The translations under genes and the position numbers were made by a program. From Chloroflexota bacterium (GTDB taxonomy: Bacteria; Chloroflexota; Anaerolineae; UBA1429), in assembly GCA_012513595.1 (NCBI GenBank), contig JAAZBY010000103.1, positions 1 through 5,219 on the forward strand: a stretch of 5,219 nucleotides of DNA, given 5' to 3'. Below are positions 4,271-5,219 of this stretch, one piece after another. Numbering within the stretch: the stretch's first letter is position 1; each line of letters starts with the position of its first letter. The notes beneath the pieces were generated by a model. The model ran no database searches. It was not told where the DNA came from and saw nothing but the letters and a program-made list of their open reading frames with translations.

Positions 4271-5219
4271 ATGGCCGAAGCACCCCTGCTGGTGGAGGGC
4301 GCTCCCGCGCCCAGACGCTGGTCCTGGGGCACCAGTGCCCTGGGTCGCGTGCTCAAGTACACCGCGGCACGCGCTGCGCTGCTCTCCTTTACCGTCATCG
4401 TAGGCGTCTACCTGACCATTCTCATCGCCAACATGGGCGGCGCGGTCGACAACATCCGCCGCGGGCAGATCCGCGAGGGGATCGCCATGGAGATGAGCAT
4501 GAGCCCGGATCTGCGCAAGATCCCGGTCGAAGAGCGCAACCGCCTCATTGAGGAGCGGACCCGGCTGGAGGAGAAACGGTACGGCCTCGACCAGCCGTTC
4601 GTGGTGCGCAGCGTCCGCTTTCTGGAGAACGCGCTCACCCTCAACCTCGGCAAGGCGGAACACCTCACCTCTGACAGCGGCTCTCGCGAGGTGCGCCTGA
4701 TCATCCTGGAGCGCCTGCCGCCGACCTTGGTGCTCTTTGCCTCGGCCAACCTGTTCTTGTTCTTCCTCAGCATCAGCATGGCGCTCTTTCTGTCGCGCCG
4801 CTATGGCAGCCTGCTGGACCGCATCGTCATCGCCATGTCGCCCATCTCGGCGGCACCGGCCTGGTTCTATGGGCTGTTCCTGATCCTCTTCTTCGCCGCC
4901 ATCTGGGGCGTCTTGCCTTACGGCGGCATGGTCGATGCTCCCGTGCCCGAGCAACCGCTGGCCTACGGGCTGAGCGTGTTGCGGCACATGGTCCTGCCCG
5001 TCGCGGCCATGGTGATCTCTTCCGTGTTTGCCAGCGTGTACTCCTGGCGGACCTTCTTCCTGATCTACTCGAGCGAGGACTATGTCGAAATGGCCAAGGC
5101 CAAGGGGCTTTCCTCGCGAGACATCGAACGGCAGTACATCCTGCGGCCGACCCTGCCCACCATCGTGACCAACTTTGCCCTGATGCTCATCTCTCTGTGG
5201 ACGGGGGCCATCATCCTGG
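4271..5219 (+). CDS. DppB/OppB-type ABC transporter permease, N-terminal 316 residues (open at right edge)
   Basis: The frame starts at ATG 4271 and stays open to the window end. Membrane helices are visible at about 34-54, 150-175, 186-215, 237-262 and from 298 onward. The EAA loop that docks onto the ATPase is clear at 270-296 (DYVEMAKAKGLSSRDI, then LRPTLP), matching the 'EDY-x4-AKGL-x(n)-LR-x3-LP' pattern of DppB/OppB. Other family signs are YGLDQPF (104-110), which precedes the second membrane helix, and ERLPPTLVLF (147-156). The loop between the first helix and YGLDQPF is about 50 residues, longer than the 25-30 usual in DppB. It is highly charged (KIPVEERNRLIEERTRLEEK), and the usual 'PGDP' after helix 1 is replaced by NMGG. 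Roughly 60 to 80 residues should be missing. It lies directly after the binding-protein gene, so it is its cognate membrane channel; the partner permease and ATPases are expected downstream. Confidence 0.92.
   Translation, partial: MAEAPLLVEGAPAPRRWSWGTSALGRVLKYTAARAALLSFTVIVGVYLTILIANMGGAVDNIRRGQIREGIAMEMSMSPDLRKIPVEERNRLIEERTRLEEKRYGLDQPFVVRSVRFLENALTLNLGKAEHLTSDSGSREVRLIILERLPPTLVLFASANLFLFFLSISMALFLSRRYGSLLDRIVIAMSPISAAPAWFYGLFLILFFAAIWGVLPYGGMVDAPVPEQPLAYGLSVLRHMVLPVAAMVISSVFASVYSWRTFFLIYSSEDYVEMAKAKGLSSRDIERQYILRPTLPTIVTNFALMLISLWTGAIIL

Noticed and set aside
4070..4987. Long minus-strand open frame opposite the permease gene
   Set aside because: The plus strand encodes an unmistakable DppB/OppB-type permease here. 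The minus frame is a low-complexity Gln/Ala/Arg/His-rich shadow.

Overview
The window most resembles a member of the Chloroflexota (Anaerolineae/Caldilineae-like), a bacterium of high GC content. Three observations support this. The solute-binding lipoprotein carries the charged 'EKEVT'-type stalk and a fold order I associate with that phylum. An archaellin-type pilin (the GITALE class) lies on the other strand, and archaellum genes are known from some Chloroflexota. Both strands use strongly GC-rich third codon positions. This is recognition from sequence alone, without any database search.

Layout. Positions 1-241 (minus strand) hold the N-terminal 80 codons of an archaellin / type IV pilin-like protein that runs off the left edge. 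Positions 397-675 (minus) encode a complete 92-aa Phd/YefM-type antitoxin with no toxin next to it. Positions 676-1609 are a 934-bp intergenic stretch without a convincing gene. It holds two candidate sigma70-type promoters facing right (852-879 and, better, 1040-1068) and a series of stable inverted repeats in what would be a leader of about 535 nt.

Positions 1610-4188 encode a family-5 (oligopeptide/dipeptide/nickel type) ABC solute-binding lipoprotein split into two frames. Positions 1610-3904 give a signal peptide, a charged stalk and the binding domain. Positions 3898-4188 give a C-terminal beta-rich domain one frame away, joined through an ATGGTGA overlap. The two parts read naturally as one protein broken by a single missing base. 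After a perfect 12-bp stem-loop (4208-4235), positions 4271-5219 encode the first 316 residues of the cognate DppB/OppB-type permease, open at the right edge.

How it works together. The rightward genes form the start of an ABC importer operon: the lipoprotein captures an unknown solute outside the membrane and hands it to the permease. A second permease and ATPases are expected beyond the right edge. The leftward genes are an unrelated unit, with a surface filament subunit and an orphan antitoxin.

The points most worth a second look are the apparently circularly permuted order of the binding protein, its split reading frame, the archaellin in a bacterial context, and the long structured leader.
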